Assembly: GCF_020905345.1 (NCBI RefSeq)
Contig: NZ_JAJJMO010000001.1
Span: 2,976,001-3,040,000 of the forward strand
Origin: Flavobacterium pisciphilum
GTDB taxonomy: Bacteria; Bacteroidota; Bacteroidia; Flavobacteriales; Flavobacteriaceae
Direction: 5' to 3'
Length of the DNA stretch: 64,000 bases
Below, piece by piece: positions 20,097-29,665 of the stretch (position 1 is its first letter; each line of letters opens with the position of its first letter). The position numbers and the translations under genes were made by a program. Below the pieces are notes generated by a model that was not told the origin of the DNA, made no database searches, and saw nothing but the letters and a program-made list of their open reading frames with translations.

Positions 20097-20104
20097 TATT
20101 TTTG
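20097..20104 (+). promoter_or_regulatory. Putative -7 box directly before rbfA
   Basis: TATTTTTG matches TAnnTTTG and ends only four bases before the rbfA ATG. If it is used, transcription would start at or near the start codon and the mRNA would be leaderless or nearly so. No good -33 box at the ideal distance was found. Confidence 0.4.
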
Positions 20105-20108
20105 CACT

Positions 20109-20501
20109 ATGGAAACAAATAGACAGAAAAAAATAGGCGGTGTCATCCAAAAGGATTTGGTTGATATTTTGCAAGGTGAAGTGAGAAAAAATGGGATTAA
20201 TAATTTAATAATTTCAGTATCCAAAGTTAGCGTAACTACAGATTTATCAGTGGCAACAGTATATTTAAGTATTTTTCCTCAAGAGAAAGCTAAAGAAACA
20301 TTGGAAGCAATTAAGTCAAATTCGACTTTAATTAAACATGATTTATCGCAACGTGTACGTTTGCAATTACGTAAAGTACCAAACTTAGTATTTTTCATAG
20401 ATGACTCATTAGATTATATTGAGAAAATTGACAATGCTTTGGCAAACAGAGATAATCCAATAGAAAACCGTGATCTTTTAGAAAAAAGAAGAAAATCATA
20501 G
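20109..20501 (+). CDS. rbfA: 30S ribosome-binding factor A
   Basis: The 130-residue protein shows the RbfA KH-like fold: RQKKIGGVIQKDLVDIL at the start, VSKVSVTTDLSVATVYLSIF in the middle, and LRKVPNLVFFIDDSLDY near the end. RbfA helps mature the 30S subunit at the 5' end of 16S rRNA. The stop is one base before the TTG start of the ABC permease gene. Confidence 0.95.
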   Translation: METNRQKKIGGVIQKDLVDILQGEVRKNGINNLIISVSKVSVTTDLSVATVYLSIFPQEKAKETLEAIKSNSTLIKHDLSQRVRLQLRKVPNLVFFIDDSLDYIEKIDNALANRDNPIENRDLLEKRRKS

Positions 20502-20502
20502 C

Positions 20503-21702
20503 TTGAACTTCCCCCTTTACATAGCCAAACGGTATATTTTTAGCAAGAGTAAGAACAATGCTATCAATATCATAAATCGTATTGCCAGCCTTGGAATAAT
20601 TGTTGGTACTATGGCTTTGTTTGTGGTTTTGTCCGTTTTTAGCGGATTAAAAGTATTCAGTCTTTCTTTTACAAATGAGATAGATCCCGATTTAAAAATT
20701 GAAGGTACCTATGGAAAATCTTTTTTGGTTACTCCAAATCAGGATACTCAAATTAAGAAAATCGATGGGATTGCTTCGTATACTAAAATAATCGAAGAAC
20801 GAGTTTTGTTTATTTTTAATGGTAAACAACAAGTTACCTACTTAAAGGGAGTTGATAGTAATTATCCTGTTGTAAATGATATTAGAAAAAAACTCTTTAA
20901 TGGGCAATGGTTAAAACCAGATACCTATCAGGTTGTTGTGGGGTATGGAATTTCTAAAAATTTCTCAATGGGAATATTGGATTTCGAGAATCCATTGCAG
21001 GTGTTTGCCCCTAAACCAGGAAAAGGAACTATCGAAAATCCAGAAGAAGCATTTAGTAAAACTGATGTATTGCCTGTAGGTATATATTCGATAAGTGAGG
21101 ATTTGGACTCTAAATATGTTTTTGCAGATTTAGGTTTGGTTCAAGAACTCTTAGAGTATAAACCCAATCAAATTTCTGGAATTGAATTTAAGTTAAAGCC
21201 GAATGCAAGTGAATCAAAAATTGATTCTCAATTGCAAGCTATTTTCAATAATAAAGTCACTACCAAAAACAGGGCACAACTTAATGCGTCTTTGTATAAA
21301 ATGCTTAATACCGAAAATATTGCAGTCTATTTAATATTTACGTTGGTCATTATTGTCGCTCTTTTTAACTTGATTGGAGCATTAATTATGATGATTTTAG
21401 ATAAAAAAAGTAATTTGAAAACACTTTTTAATCTTGGAACTGAAATTAAAGATTTGCGAAAAATATTTTTGTTACAAGGAACATTATTAAGTTTCTTTGG
21501 AGGTTTAATAGGTCTTGTTCTAGGAATTATCCTAGTTATGTTACAACAACAGTATGAGCTTATAATGATTACTTCTACGCTAGCTTTTCCTGTTGTTTTC
21601 ACTCTTGAAAACGTATGTATTGTTTTGGGAACTATTTTTTCACTTGGATTTATAGCCTCATTAATAGCAAGTACACGTGTTAGTGTAAAATTGCTAGATT
21701 AG
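20503..21702 (+). CDS. FtsX/LolE-like ABC transporter permease
   Basis: The 399-residue protein has an N-terminal membrane helix after FPLYIAKRYIFSK, a large periplasmic domain, and three C-terminal helices (about residues 270-390), the MacB/LolE permease layout. In this family it works with an ATPase to move lipoproteins or other envelope substrates. The start is TTG, one base after rbfA; this rbfA-permease order is usual in flavobacteria. Confidence 0.85.
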   Translation: MNFPLYIAKRYIFSKSKNNAINIINRIASLGIIVGTMALFVVLSVFSGLKVFSLSFTNEIDPDLKIEGTYGKSFLVTPNQDTQIKKIDGIASYTKIIEERVLFIFNGKQQVTYLKGVDSNYPVVNDIRKKLFNGQWLKPDTYQVVVGYGISKNFSMGILDFENPLQVFAPKPGKGTIENPEEAFSKTDVLPVGIYSISEDLDSKYVFADLGLVQELLEYKPNQISGIEFKLKPNASESKIDSQLQAIFNNKVTTKNRAQLNASLYKMLNTENIAVYLIFTLVIIVALFNLIGALIMMILDKKSNLKTLFNLGTEIKDLRKIFLLQGTLLSFFGGLIGLVLGIILVMLQQQYELIMITSTLAFPVVFTLENVCIVLGTIFSLGFIASLIASTRVSVKLLD

Positions 21703-21874
21703 ATTTTTTTAAATTAAAAAAAATAATACTTATATTTATCGTCTCAAAAATTAAACTTTATGATAGTTTCTGCCTAGTCCTATTTTTATTTTAGAATAAT
21801 TAGGATGCCTTCAAATTTTTTAAGTCCAACCAATAAATGGTTCTGGACAATTTTATCATTTATCCTAAATTATC

Positions 21875-23302
21875 ATGACAGAAACAACAATACAGAAAAG
21901 TTTATTTTCTCGAATTTTCTCAACAATAAAACAAGCAATCAAAGGAGATGAATCTTTTGATTATACTTCAGGTAGTATTAAGAAAGCTGTAATCCTACTT
22001 GCTATTCCAATGGTATTGGAAATGTTAATGGAATCGGTTTTTGCATTAGTCGATTTATATTTTGTAGGTCATCTAGAGCATAGCAGTTTTGCTATTCAGG
22101 CAGTTGGACTTACAGAGTCGGTTATTACCATTGTTTACTCTATTGCAATCGGAATTAGTATGGCAGCAACAGCAGTTGTTGCTCGACGTATAGGCGAAAA
22201 AGATCCAGTGGCAGCCGCAAAAGCAGGAATGCAAGCCATTATTATTGCCTTTGCAATTAATAGTGTGATTAGTATTTTGGGTTTTATTTACGCCAAAGAG
22301 ATTTTACTACTTATGGGAGCTTCGGTAGAAGCTGCTGAATATGGCTATAGATTCACACAGATTATGATAGGTGGAAGTTTATGTGTGATGCTTTTGTTTC
22401 TTATCAATGGGATCTTCCGTGGCGCAGGAAATGCAGCTATAGCAATGAAAAGTCTCTGGATAGCCAATATTTGTAATATTATTTTATGCCCTATCTTAAT
22501 TAATGGATTTGGATCAATTCCTGCTTTTGGATTAATTGGAGCGGCAATAGCAACGACTTTAGGGAGAAGTATTGGGGTATTATACCAATTGTATCACTTA
22601 TTTAATGGAAAAGGCGTTTTAAAAATTATTCCGTCTTACTTTATTCCTGATTTTAAGCAAATTAGTGCTTTGGTGAAAATAGCTGCTCCAGGAGTATTAC
22701 AATTTGTTATTGCATCTTGTAGTTGGATTTTTCTTGCGCAATTAGTTGCTACAACTGGTAGAGATAATGGGTCTGCAGGATATCAAACAGCATTGCGTAT
22801 TATGATGTTTTTTATCCTTCCTGCTTGGGGATTGAGTAATGCTGCAGCGACTTTGGTTGGACAGAATTTGGGTGCCAAACAAATTGAGCGTGCTGAAAAA
22901 TCAGTTTTCACAACAGCAAAATACAATGTCATTTTTATGGCAACGATAATGCTTATTACATTCTTTTTTGCAAAATATATAGTTTCATTTTTTACGAATG
23001 AGGTTCTTATACAAAATATTGCTGTTGAAGCTTTGCAGATTATGAGTTCTGGATATATTTTCTACGGAATCGGAATGGTATTAATTAATACTTTTAATGG
23101 TGCTGGAGATACTTGGACCCCTACATTGGTTAACTTTTTTGGATTCTGGTTATTACAGATTCCATTAGCATATATATTAGCAAAGCATTTCAAGATGGGA
23201 CCAACGGGCGTTTTTATAGCAATTCCAGTTGCTGAAACGGCTATAACTTTGGCAAGTATAGTTCTTTACAAAAAAGGAAAATGGAAACGCATTCAGGTAT
23301 AA
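21875..23302 (+). CDS. MATE family efflux transporter
   Basis: The 475-residue protein has about 12 membrane segments in two MatE halves. Typical stretches are AIPMVLEMLMESVFALVDLYFVG and ALRIMMFFILPAWGLSNAAATLVGQNLGA. It would export cationic compounds with Na+ or H+. A soluble N-terminal tail of about 40 residues precedes the first helix. The gap before it (21703-21874) shows no gene. Confidence 0.92.
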   Translation: MTETTIQKSLFSRIFSTIKQAIKGDESFDYTSGSIKKAVILLAIPMVLEMLMESVFALVDLYFVGHLEHSSFAIQAVGLTESVITIVYSIAIGISMAATAVVARRIGEKDPVAAAKAGMQAIIIAFAINSVISILGFIYAKEILLLMGASVEAAEYGYRFTQIMIGGSLCVMLLFLINGIFRGAGNAAIAMKSLWIANICNIILCPILINGFGSIPAFGLIGAAIATTLGRSIGVLYQLYHLFNGKGVLKIIPSYFIPDFKQISALVKIAAPGVLQFVIASCSWIFLAQLVATTGRDNGSAGYQTALRIMMFFILPAWGLSNAAATLVGQNLGAKQIERAEKSVFTTAKYNVIFMATIMLITFFFAKYIVSFFTNEVLIQNIAVEALQIMSSGYIFYGIGMVLINTFNGAGDTWTPTLVNFFGFWLLQIPLAYILAKHFKMGPTGVFIAIPVAETAITLASIVLYKKGKWKRIQV

Positions 23303-23305
23303 AAT

Positions 23306-23313
23306 TAAATTTG
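23306..23313 (+). promoter_or_regulatory. Putative -7 box for the amidase-like gene
   Basis: TAAATTTG matches TAnnTTTG just after the MATE stop and 60 bases before the amidase ATG. Confidence 0.3.
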
Positions 23314-23373
23314 TACAATATTTCTTAAATGTTTGCCGTTGGAATAGACTAAACAAACCAAAATTTAATTAGT

Positions 23374-23982
23374 ATGAAAACCAACATCAAAATTTCAGGA
23401 ATTCTTAGCGCAGCTCTATTATTATTTTGTCTTTTTGCATTTAAACCACTAGAAGAAAAAAAAGTGGTCGTAATTGATGCAGGTCATGGTGGTGACGATC
23501 TTGGTGCAGCGATGTACGGTTTTCAAGAAAAGACTATTTCTGAAGCTATTGCCAAAAAAATTAAAGCATTTAATAAAGATAGTAATCTTGATATTGTTTT
23601 AATTCGTGATAGTGATAGTAGTATGGACTTGCATAAAAGAGTCTCATTAATAAACAGCTTAAAACCAGATTTAGTAATTTCATTACATGTCAATGCTTCA
23701 AAAGAAGCCCAGGCAAACGGAGTTGATGCCTATATTTCATCAAAAAATGAGTTTTATGAAAAATCAAAAGAAAGTGCAGAAAGAATTGTTAATGGAATTT
23801 CTGGAGATAATCTTTTAAGAAGGAGAGTAAACGAAGCCCCTTTTTATATCTTGAAAAATTCTAATTGTGCAGCAATAACATTGCTAATGGGGTTTTTGTC
23901 AAACAATAAAGACAGAGAATATCTTACTAGTGAAGCGGGACAAAATGAAATTGCAGCCAATATCTTAGAGGCAATAAAATAA
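23374..23982 (+). CDS. N-acetylmuramoyl-L-alanine amidase-like protein
   Basis: The 202-residue protein has a signal/anchor (residues 8-25) and an Amidase_3 domain: zinc ligands His in IDAGHGG, Glu in GFQEKTISE and His in SLHVNAS. The place of the catalytic Glu (usually VExGF) reads LLMGFLSN, so that Glu seems to be lost. It may bind peptidoglycan without cleaving it, or use another residue. A bidirectional terminator follows. Confidence 0.85.
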   Translation: MKTNIKISGILSAALLLFCLFAFKPLEEKKVVVIDAGHGGDDLGAAMYGFQEKTISEAIAKKIKAFNKDSNLDIVLIRDSDSSMDLHKRVSLINSLKPDLVISLHVNASKEAQANGVDAYISSKNEFYEKSKESAERIVNGISGDNLLRRRVNEAPFYILKNSNCAAITLLMGFLSNNKDREYLTSEAGQNEIAANILEAIK

Positions 23983-24000
23983 ACGATAATTATACAGCAT

Positions 24001-24030
24001 AAAAAAGACCTTCAATCGAAGGTCTTTTTT
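24001..24030. terminator. Bidirectional terminator
   Basis: The hairpin AAAAAAGACCTTC / GAAGGTCTTTTTT with an AATC loop has A- and T-runs on either side. It ends both the amidase-like gene and the convergent dusB gene. Confidence 0.9.
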
Positions 24031-24037
24031 TTATTTT

Positions 24038-25030
24038 TTAAACAAACTCATAACCAGCATATACTTCCTGGATTTCGTTCATTACATTAAACAATCCTTG
24101 AGGATCATCAATTGTAACTAGTTTTTGTTTGTATTCTTTAAAGGAATGGATTCCTTTAAAGTAATTAGTATAATGACGACGCATTTCAACAATTCCTAAG
24201 CGTTCTCCTTTCCATTCCATCGACCACGTAAGATGGTTTCTAGCAGCTTCTACACGATCGCTAACTGTTGGAGCAGGTAAATGCTCACCAGTTTCAAAAA
24301 AGTGCTTTATTTCGTTAAAAATCCATGGATAACCTATTGCAGCTCGACCAATCATAATCCCATCGATGCCATATTCATTTTTAAACTTCAATGCTTTTTC
24401 AGGACTATCTATATCTCCATTTCCAAAAATAGGCATTGTAATTCTTGGGTTGTTTTTTACACGAGCAATATGCGACCAGTCTGAATGACCTTTGTACATC
24501 TGAGCACGGGTTCTTGCATGAATAGTTAGCGCTTGAACTCCAATATCTTGTAAGCGTTCGGCAACTTCATCTATGTTAATAGAGTTATCATCCCAACCTA
24601 AACGGGTTTTTACAGTAACAGGCAAAGTAGTACTATCGATTACAGCTTTGGTTAAACGTACCATTAAGTCAACATCTTTTAATACTCCTGCACCAGCACC
24701 TTTACAAACTACTTTTTTTACAGGACAGCCAAAATTTATATCTATTAAATCAGGATTTACAGTTGAAACGATTTTTGATGACATTGCCATTGCTTCTTCG
24801 TCTCCACCAAAAATCTGAATTCCGACAGGACGTTCGTAATCAAAAATATCCAATTTCATTCGGCTTTTAATTGCATCACGAATTAATCCTTCCGAAGAGA
24901 TAAATTCCGAATACATTAAATCGGCTCCATGGGTTTTGCACAATCTACGGAACGGTGGATCACTCACATCTTCCATGGGAGCAAGTAGTAAAGGAAATTC
25001 AGGTAATTCTATGTTGCCAATCTTGACCAT
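24038..25030 (-). CDS. dusB: tRNA-dihydrouridine synthase (DusB type)
   Basis: The FMN-dependent TIM barrel starts VKIGNIELPEFPLLLAPMEDVSDPPFR. The active-site loop is NFGCPVKKVVCKGAGAGVL, and FMN-binding GNGDI and GIMIGRAA stretches follow. It reduces uridine to dihydrouridine in tRNA D-loops. The frame is open upstream to 25114, but the ATG at 25030 is chosen because the domain begins there and a TAATTTTG box lies 15 bases upstream. Confidence 0.93.
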   Translation of the reverse strand: MVKIGNIELPEFPLLLAPMEDVSDPPFRRLCKTHGADLMYSEFISSEGLIRDAIKSRMKLDIFDYERPVGIQIFGGDEEAMAMSSKIVSTVNPDLIDINFGCPVKKVVCKGAGAGVLKDVDLMVRLTKAVIDSTTLPVTVKTRLGWDDNSINIDEVAERLQDIGVQALTIHARTRAQMYKGHSDWSHIARVKNNPRITMPIFGNGDIDSPEKALKFKNEYGIDGIMIGRAAIGYPWIFNEIKHFFETGEHLPAPTVSDRVEAARNHLTWSMEWKGERLGIVEMRRHYTNYFKGIHSFKEYKQKLVTIDDPQGLFNVMNEIQEVYAGYEFV

Positions 25031-25045
25031 CTTCAATATTTTTTG

Positions 25046-25053
25046 CAAAATTA
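25046..25053 (-). promoter_or_regulatory. Putative -7 box for dusB
   Basis: On the minus strand TAATTTTG matches TAnnTTTG about 15 bases before the ATG at 25030. It supports the shorter start. Confidence 0.45.
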
Positions 25054-25176
25054 CAACATTTAGTTCAATTTGCACTAAATTGAAGTTCAAAGGTTCAGAG
25101 AAGTAAAGGTTCAAAGGTTTTTGACACCAAAATGTAAATCTTTGTATATCTGTACTTTTGCTGTTTTGTATCGAAA

Positions 25177-26463
25177 TTAACGATTATCAAAAAAACGAAT
25201 TGGTTTACGGCTCATCGGATTAAAAACTAATGGATTTAGTATTTCTTTTGAAGTAAACTCTATTTTTGGAGTTACTCTTAATTTGGCTCTAAAGTGATCT
25301 TTGATTTCAGACAATAATTCATCAGATTGATTTTTCACTGCAATTTTAATCAGGATTTCGTCGGTCCCTAAATCATTGGTGAATATTTCGATAATATGAT
25401 TTTCGATAGCATCAAAATCGCTTAAAACATCATTCATTGCAGGTGGATAAAGAGTTGTCCCTTTATATTTTATCATTTGTTTTTTGCGTCCAATCACTGG
25501 CCCAACACGTAATGTGTTTCTTCCACAAGCGCAAGGAGTGTCATGTAACTGAACAATATCACCAGTTTTAAAACGTAGTAGAGGCATGGCTTCGATACCC
25601 AAAGTAGTAAACGTTAGTTCTCCAGCTTCACCATTTTTAACGGGGTTATTATCTTCATCAAGAACTTCTACAATGATTAGTTCGGGATGATGATGTCCTC
25701 CATTTTCATGTTCGCACTCAGTAAATGCGGTGCTCATTTCGGTAGAAGCGTAAGTTGAAAATAGCTTTATATCCCATTTTTCAGTGATCTTTTTGGACAA
25801 AATATTCATTGAAAAATCCTGGTTTCTAAGTGGTTCTCCAATACAGATTGCACCTTTTATGCTCGAATTATTATAATCGATATTATGGTTTTCGGCGTAC
25901 TCAATCAGTTTTAATAAAAAGGAAGGAACTGTTATTAAATAAGAAGGATTGTATTTTAAGATGGAATCCCATTGCAGTTCAGGTATTCCTGCACCAACAC
26001 GAATTACACCAACTTTTAATTTTCGTAATCCTAAAAAGTAAGCTAATCCAGCCATGAATTTACGATCAATTGTGGTCATAAGCTGTACAATATCGCCTTC
26101 TTTAATCCCTGCACAATCAAAAGAAATAGCTTCATTATAAGCCAATCTATCTAAATCAGCATCGGTTAAGCCAAAAGTCACAGGATCTCCTAAAGTTCCT
26201 GAAGTAGATGCAAAATCGATAACTTTAGTAATGGGTACACACAAGAAGTCATCGTTATTGTTCTGAAGATCTTCTTTGGTGGTAACAGGTAAAAGTTGAA
26301 GATCTTCTAATGTTTTAATAGCAGAAATATCAATCTTTTTATTTTCAAAAAGAGCTTTGTAAAAAGGAGATTTCTGACTTATATAAGTCAAAAGTTCAGT
26401 TAATTTTTGTTCTTGAAAAATTTTAATTTCTTCTAAAGAACCTTTTTCTATTTCTGGAATCAT
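25177..26463 (-). CDS. Phenylacetate-CoA ligase-like AMP-binding enzyme
   Basis: The 428-residue adenylate-forming enzyme has the P-loop-like STSGTLGDPVTFGL, the A5 motif YASTEMSTAFTE, and the A7/A8 region FKTGDIVQL with CACGRNTLRVGPVIGRKKQ. PaaK-like ligases activate aromatic acids as AMP esters or CoA thioesters. It is the last gene of the minus-strand flexirubin-like operon and overlaps the C45 gene by four bases (ATGA). It probably activates the aromatic starter, such as a cinnamate-type acid. Confidence 0.85.
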   Translation of the reverse strand: MIPEIEKGSLEEIKIFQEQKLTELLTYISQKSPFYKALFENKKIDISAIKTLEDLQLLPVTTKEDLQNNNDDFLCVPITKVIDFASTSGTLGDPVTFGLTDADLDRLAYNEAISFDCAGIKEGDIVQLMTTIDRKFMAGLAYFLGLRKLKVGVIRVGAGIPELQWDSILKYNPSYLITVPSFLLKLIEYAENHNIDYNNSSIKGAICIGEPLRNQDFSMNILSKKITEKWDIKLFSTYASTEMSTAFTECEHENGGHHHPELIIVEVLDEDNNPVKNGEAGELTFTTLGIEAMPLLRFKTGDIVQLHDTPCACGRNTLRVGPVIGRKKQMIKYKGTTLYPPAMNDVLSDFDAIENHIIEIFTNDLGTDEILIKIAVKNQSDELLSEIKDHFRAKLRVTPKIEFTSKEILNPLVFNPMSRKPIRFFDNR

Positions 26464-28130
26464 TTTAACTTGCTTTTGATTTTTTTAATATATTTTTCAA
26501 CTTTCTGTTTTTCAGGAAGTGTTGTGATCTCTTTTGTTAATGCTTTTTCAAAGTGGCTTTGTGCTAAAGCATATTCTTTTTTCTGATAAAAATAGAATCC
26601 AACTTTGTAATAGACTACCCAGTAATCTGGATTTAAAGATTGATATTCCTGAATAAATTCAGCAGAAATTTTATCTTTATTCCTTAGGTATGAGTCGATT
26701 TTTTGATCTTCAGTTCTGAATTTTTGATAATTTTTAAATTCGGTTGTAGATAAAAAAGAATCTTTGGCTATATTCAATTGACTTTGTGACAAAGATACAA
26801 TTGTATCAGTTTGTTCCCGATTTTTAAATATTTTATTCAAGTCATAACAAACAAATTCGCCTAGTTGATATGGATTGGAAGAAACCCAAACTAATTTTTC
26901 TTCAGGTTTAAAAATTATACCGTGATGAGCCATTAATTGATTTAAGGATTTTTCGTTGCCATAACCAAGTTTTATGTTTCTTAAACCATCTCTGTTTCTA
27001 AGTATTTCGGCAGCTTTCTTAGGATTGATTTTTGGAGTTTCTCCAAAAAGTTCTTGCATTCTGTCATATCGGTATTTTGAATGACTGTTAAGAATTTGTT
27101 TTTTATTTCGTTTATCATCTTTTAAAGCATCACTTTGAAAGTGATTTGAACAGATAAGCTGGTTGTTATTTGGTACTTCATAAACTCCAAATTTGTGTGG
27201 AGAAACTTCGATTAAAACTGCTTTATTGTCGCTGGCACTTCCCACCATAATTGATTCTGAAACAAATACGGTTGCTTTTTTTGCAATAGCAATTGCTTCA
27301 TCAATGTTGGCTGCATATTGTAAAATTTCACGAGTAAGAATAGAAATCGGAGTTTTTGCAATTAGCGGAATTTTTGATTTTCCAGCATTGATTGTTACAG
27401 TTATTCCTTCTTGATTCATTCCCGAAACTGCTCCAATCATTCCTGGCCAAGTTACCATCATAAACGGATGCCCTGTTTTTGGTTTTATAAAGGCTACGAT
27501 TTTGTCTTTTGCGAAAGCATCATTTACATAAAAATCGAAATTACGTCCGAGGATTAAATTTCCATTCTCAGATTTTTCATCCCAAGCAGCAAATGAGGAG
27601 CAACCTACTAAAGCTAAATCTTGTAATGCATGGCCAATGTCATGTGCTGCATGTAAATATAAATTGCGTAAATACTGTGATGCGATTGCATCATAATCAT
27701 GAGATGTGTATTGAGAAACACCGTAAATTTCAGTTTGATATTCTTCAGGAACGTTGAGATATAATTTTCTGTTGTACCATTTTAAAAAATTACGAAGCAT
27801 ATTTTGCTTAAACTTTGAAGGCACTAAATCTTTAATTTTAGAGAAGAAGATGCGTTCTTGTTTCTTTAAAAGAGAATCTGTTAGTGCTCCAGAATTAAGA
27901 CCAATCTGGTAAGCATCTCCTTCGAGATATAGTTCCCAAAGACCTTGTTTGTTTTTTAAGAAGGTATTATTTCCAGATGAGAATACCGAATCGGATTGTT
28001 TTTTTACAACGGGTAAAATAGTATCATAATTTGCTATATCAGGCTGATGATGCATTGATTTTGACGTGCCACATGAAAGAAACACCAACAAAAAACCAAT
28101 TAGGAAGACAATCTGAATTTGCTTTTTCAT
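26460..28130 (-). CDS. C45-type Ntn acyltransferase/hydrolase lipoprotein
   Basis: The lipoprotein has signal and lipobox LVFLSCGTS and a penicillin-acyltransferase-like Ntn domain with the probable nucleophile Cys in LVGCSSFAAWD and the following GRNFDF. The C-terminal part (residues about 470-555) has TPR-like helices. C45 enzymes self-cleave to expose the Cys and then form or cleave amides or esters. In the flexirubin-type cluster it could join the polyene acid to its partner lipid; this is an inference. Start ATG 28130 replaces an upstream TTG. Confidence 0.78.
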   Translation of the reverse strand: MKKQIQIVFLIGFLLVFLSCGTSKSMHHQPDIANYDTILPVVKKQSDSVFSSGNNTFLKNKQGLWELYLEGDAYQIGLNSGALTDSLLKKQERIFFSKIKDLVPSKFKQNMLRNFLKWYNRKLYLNVPEEYQTEIYGVSQYTSHDYDAIASQYLRNLYLHAAHDIGHALQDLALVGCSSFAAWDEKSENGNLILGRNFDFYVNDAFAKDKIVAFIKPKTGHPFMMVTWPGMIGAVSGMNQEGITVTINAGKSKIPLIAKTPISILTREILQYAANIDEAIAIAKKATVFVSESIMVGSASDNKAVLIEVSPHKFGVYEVPNNNQLICSNHFQSDALKDDKRNKKQILNSHSKYRYDRMQELFGETPKINPKKAAEILRNRDGLRNIKLGYGNEKSLNQLMAHHGIIFKPEEKLVWVSSNPYQLGEFVCYDLNKIFKNREQTDTIVSLSQSQLNIAKDSFLSTTEFKNYQKFRTEDQKIDSYLRNKDKISAEFIQEYQSLNPDYWVVYYKVGFYFYQKKEYALAQSHFEKALTKEITTLPEKQKVEKYIKKIKSKLK

Positions 28131-28138
28131 AATCAAAA

Positions 28139-29665
28139 TTATTCAGAGGCTTGATTGATTTTGTTTACTAAATATTCTTTTCCAACTATTTCAGAGCAGG
28201 TAACAACGGCTCCAATAGTTACTCCTAATACGCCATGCATGTTAATACTTTGTCCTGTTAAATACAAATTATTTAGTTTGGTTTTTGAAGCAATAAATGA
28301 TTTCATGGGATTATTAGAATCTTTTATATAGCCATACATATTTCCGTTATGACCGCCAATATAATCACGATAAGAGAGTGGAGTAGAAGTATGAATGGAT
28401 TGAATACAATCTTTTATTCCAGGGAATTTTATTTCAATTTCGTTTAAAAACGTAGTTGCTTTTCGGGTTTTGAATTCCTCATAACTTTCTCCACGATCAT
28501 TTTTTTCTGCAGTCGTATTAAATGTATCTGCCCACGGTAATAGGTCGTCGAATTTCATATAGGTAATAAAAGTCATACCATCTGCCCATTCTTCCTCTTT
28601 CTTGGATGCATTCATCGAAGCCATGTATGCTTTTGGCCATGTATTTTCGTCGTATTCATGCGCAGTCCAGACTTCATTACTATTTTTAAAGTGATAATAG
28701 TTATGATTGATGTATTTGAATGTGTTTGGTTTAAAAACGATATATAAACTAAATGCCGAAATGACTCCTTCGAGACTCTGAATGCGACTGTAAAATGATT
28801 TTCTGAAGTTTTCTTCACCAACCATTTTCAATGTAGTTTTGGGTTCAATATTGGAAATAAAATAAGTTGCAGAAACTTCAGTTCCATCTTTCATTGTAAC
28901 GGAAGTAATATTGTTATTTTCGGTATTAAAACGAACTACTTCTTTGTATTTGTAAACTTCTCCACCATGTTTTTTTAGTTGCTTGATGAGTTGCTTTGTA
29001 ATTTGACTTCCACCATTTATGCATCTCCAAGAGCTCTGAATATATGAGTTTACAGATAATGCATGTACATAAAAAGGAGATTTATCTTCAATACCAGCAT
29101 ATAAAAAATTAGAACCGGCAAGCACAGCTCTTAATTGTTTATTATCAGTTATCTCATCAATGGTTTGTTTGGCGTTAAGAGTCAAGATATCACTATCGTA
29201 TTTTCCTTCCCAACGCAAATTGTATAAAGGGAACGAGTCACAGGTAGCTATTACTTTTTTACAATAATTCTCTATTGCTTCTTTTTCTTCAGGAAAGTGT
29301 TTCAATAATTGGTTGACGAAATTTTCATATCCTTGAGCATGAGGATATTCTTTGTTTTCATCTTCAAAGGAAATGATATCAAAACCATCTTCGTCCATTT
29401 TTTTTAATTTCAAATCATCTATAATTCCTAGATATTTGAAATATTTATACAAATTTTGTCCTTCGCTCAATCCTCCAATGTAGTGGATTCCTGTGTCAAA
29501 GATGGTTTTGTCTCGTACAAATGTTTGGAGATTTCCACCAAACTGGTTGTTTTTTTCGAGTACACAAACACTATATCCTTCTTTGGCAAGAATAATAGCC
29601 GAAACTAGACCGCCTAAACCGCTTCCTACGATAACAATATCATAACGTTCTTTCATGCTATTCAT
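28139..29665 (-). CDS. Phytoene-desaturase-like FAD oxidoreductase
   Basis: The 508-residue protein begins with the Rossmann dinucleotide motif VIVGSGLGGLVSAI and ends with NNLYLTGQSINMHGVLGVTIGA, the FAD-contact region of the CrtI/CrtO family. It could oxidise or isomerise an aryl-polyene or resorcinol intermediate. The frame may begin at ATG 29656 (MKERYD) or ATG 29665. It abuts the stop of the MMPL fusion gene. Confidence 0.85.
   Translation of the reverse strand: MNSMKERYDIVIVGSGLGGLVSAIILAKEGYSVCVLEKNNQFGGNLQTFVRDKTIFDTGIHYIGGLSEGQNLYKYFKYLGIIDDLKLKKMDEDGFDIISFEDENKEYPHAQGYENFVNQLLKHFPEEKEAIENYCKKVIATCDSFPLYNLRWEGKYDSDILTLNAKQTIDEITDNKQLRAVLAGSNFLYAGIEDKSPFYVHALSVNSYIQSSWRCINGGSQITKQLIKQLKKHGGEVYKYKEVVRFNTENNNITSVTMKDGTEVSATYFISNIEPKTTLKMVGEENFRKSFYSRIQSLEGVISAFSLYIVFKPNTFKYINHNYYHFKNSNEVWTAHEYDENTWPKAYMASMNASKKEEEWADGMTFITYMKFDDLLPWADTFNTTAEKNDRGESYEEFKTRKATTFLNEIEIKFPGIKDCIQSIHTSTPLSYRDYIGGHNGNMYGYIKDSNNPMKSFIASKTKLNNLYLTGQSINMHGVLGVTIGAVVTCSEIVGKEYLVNKINQASE

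Noticed and set aside
19979..20224. 81-residue minus-strand ORF before rbfA
   Set aside because: It overlaps the start of rbfA and covers its promoter-like box; it is a shadow frame.
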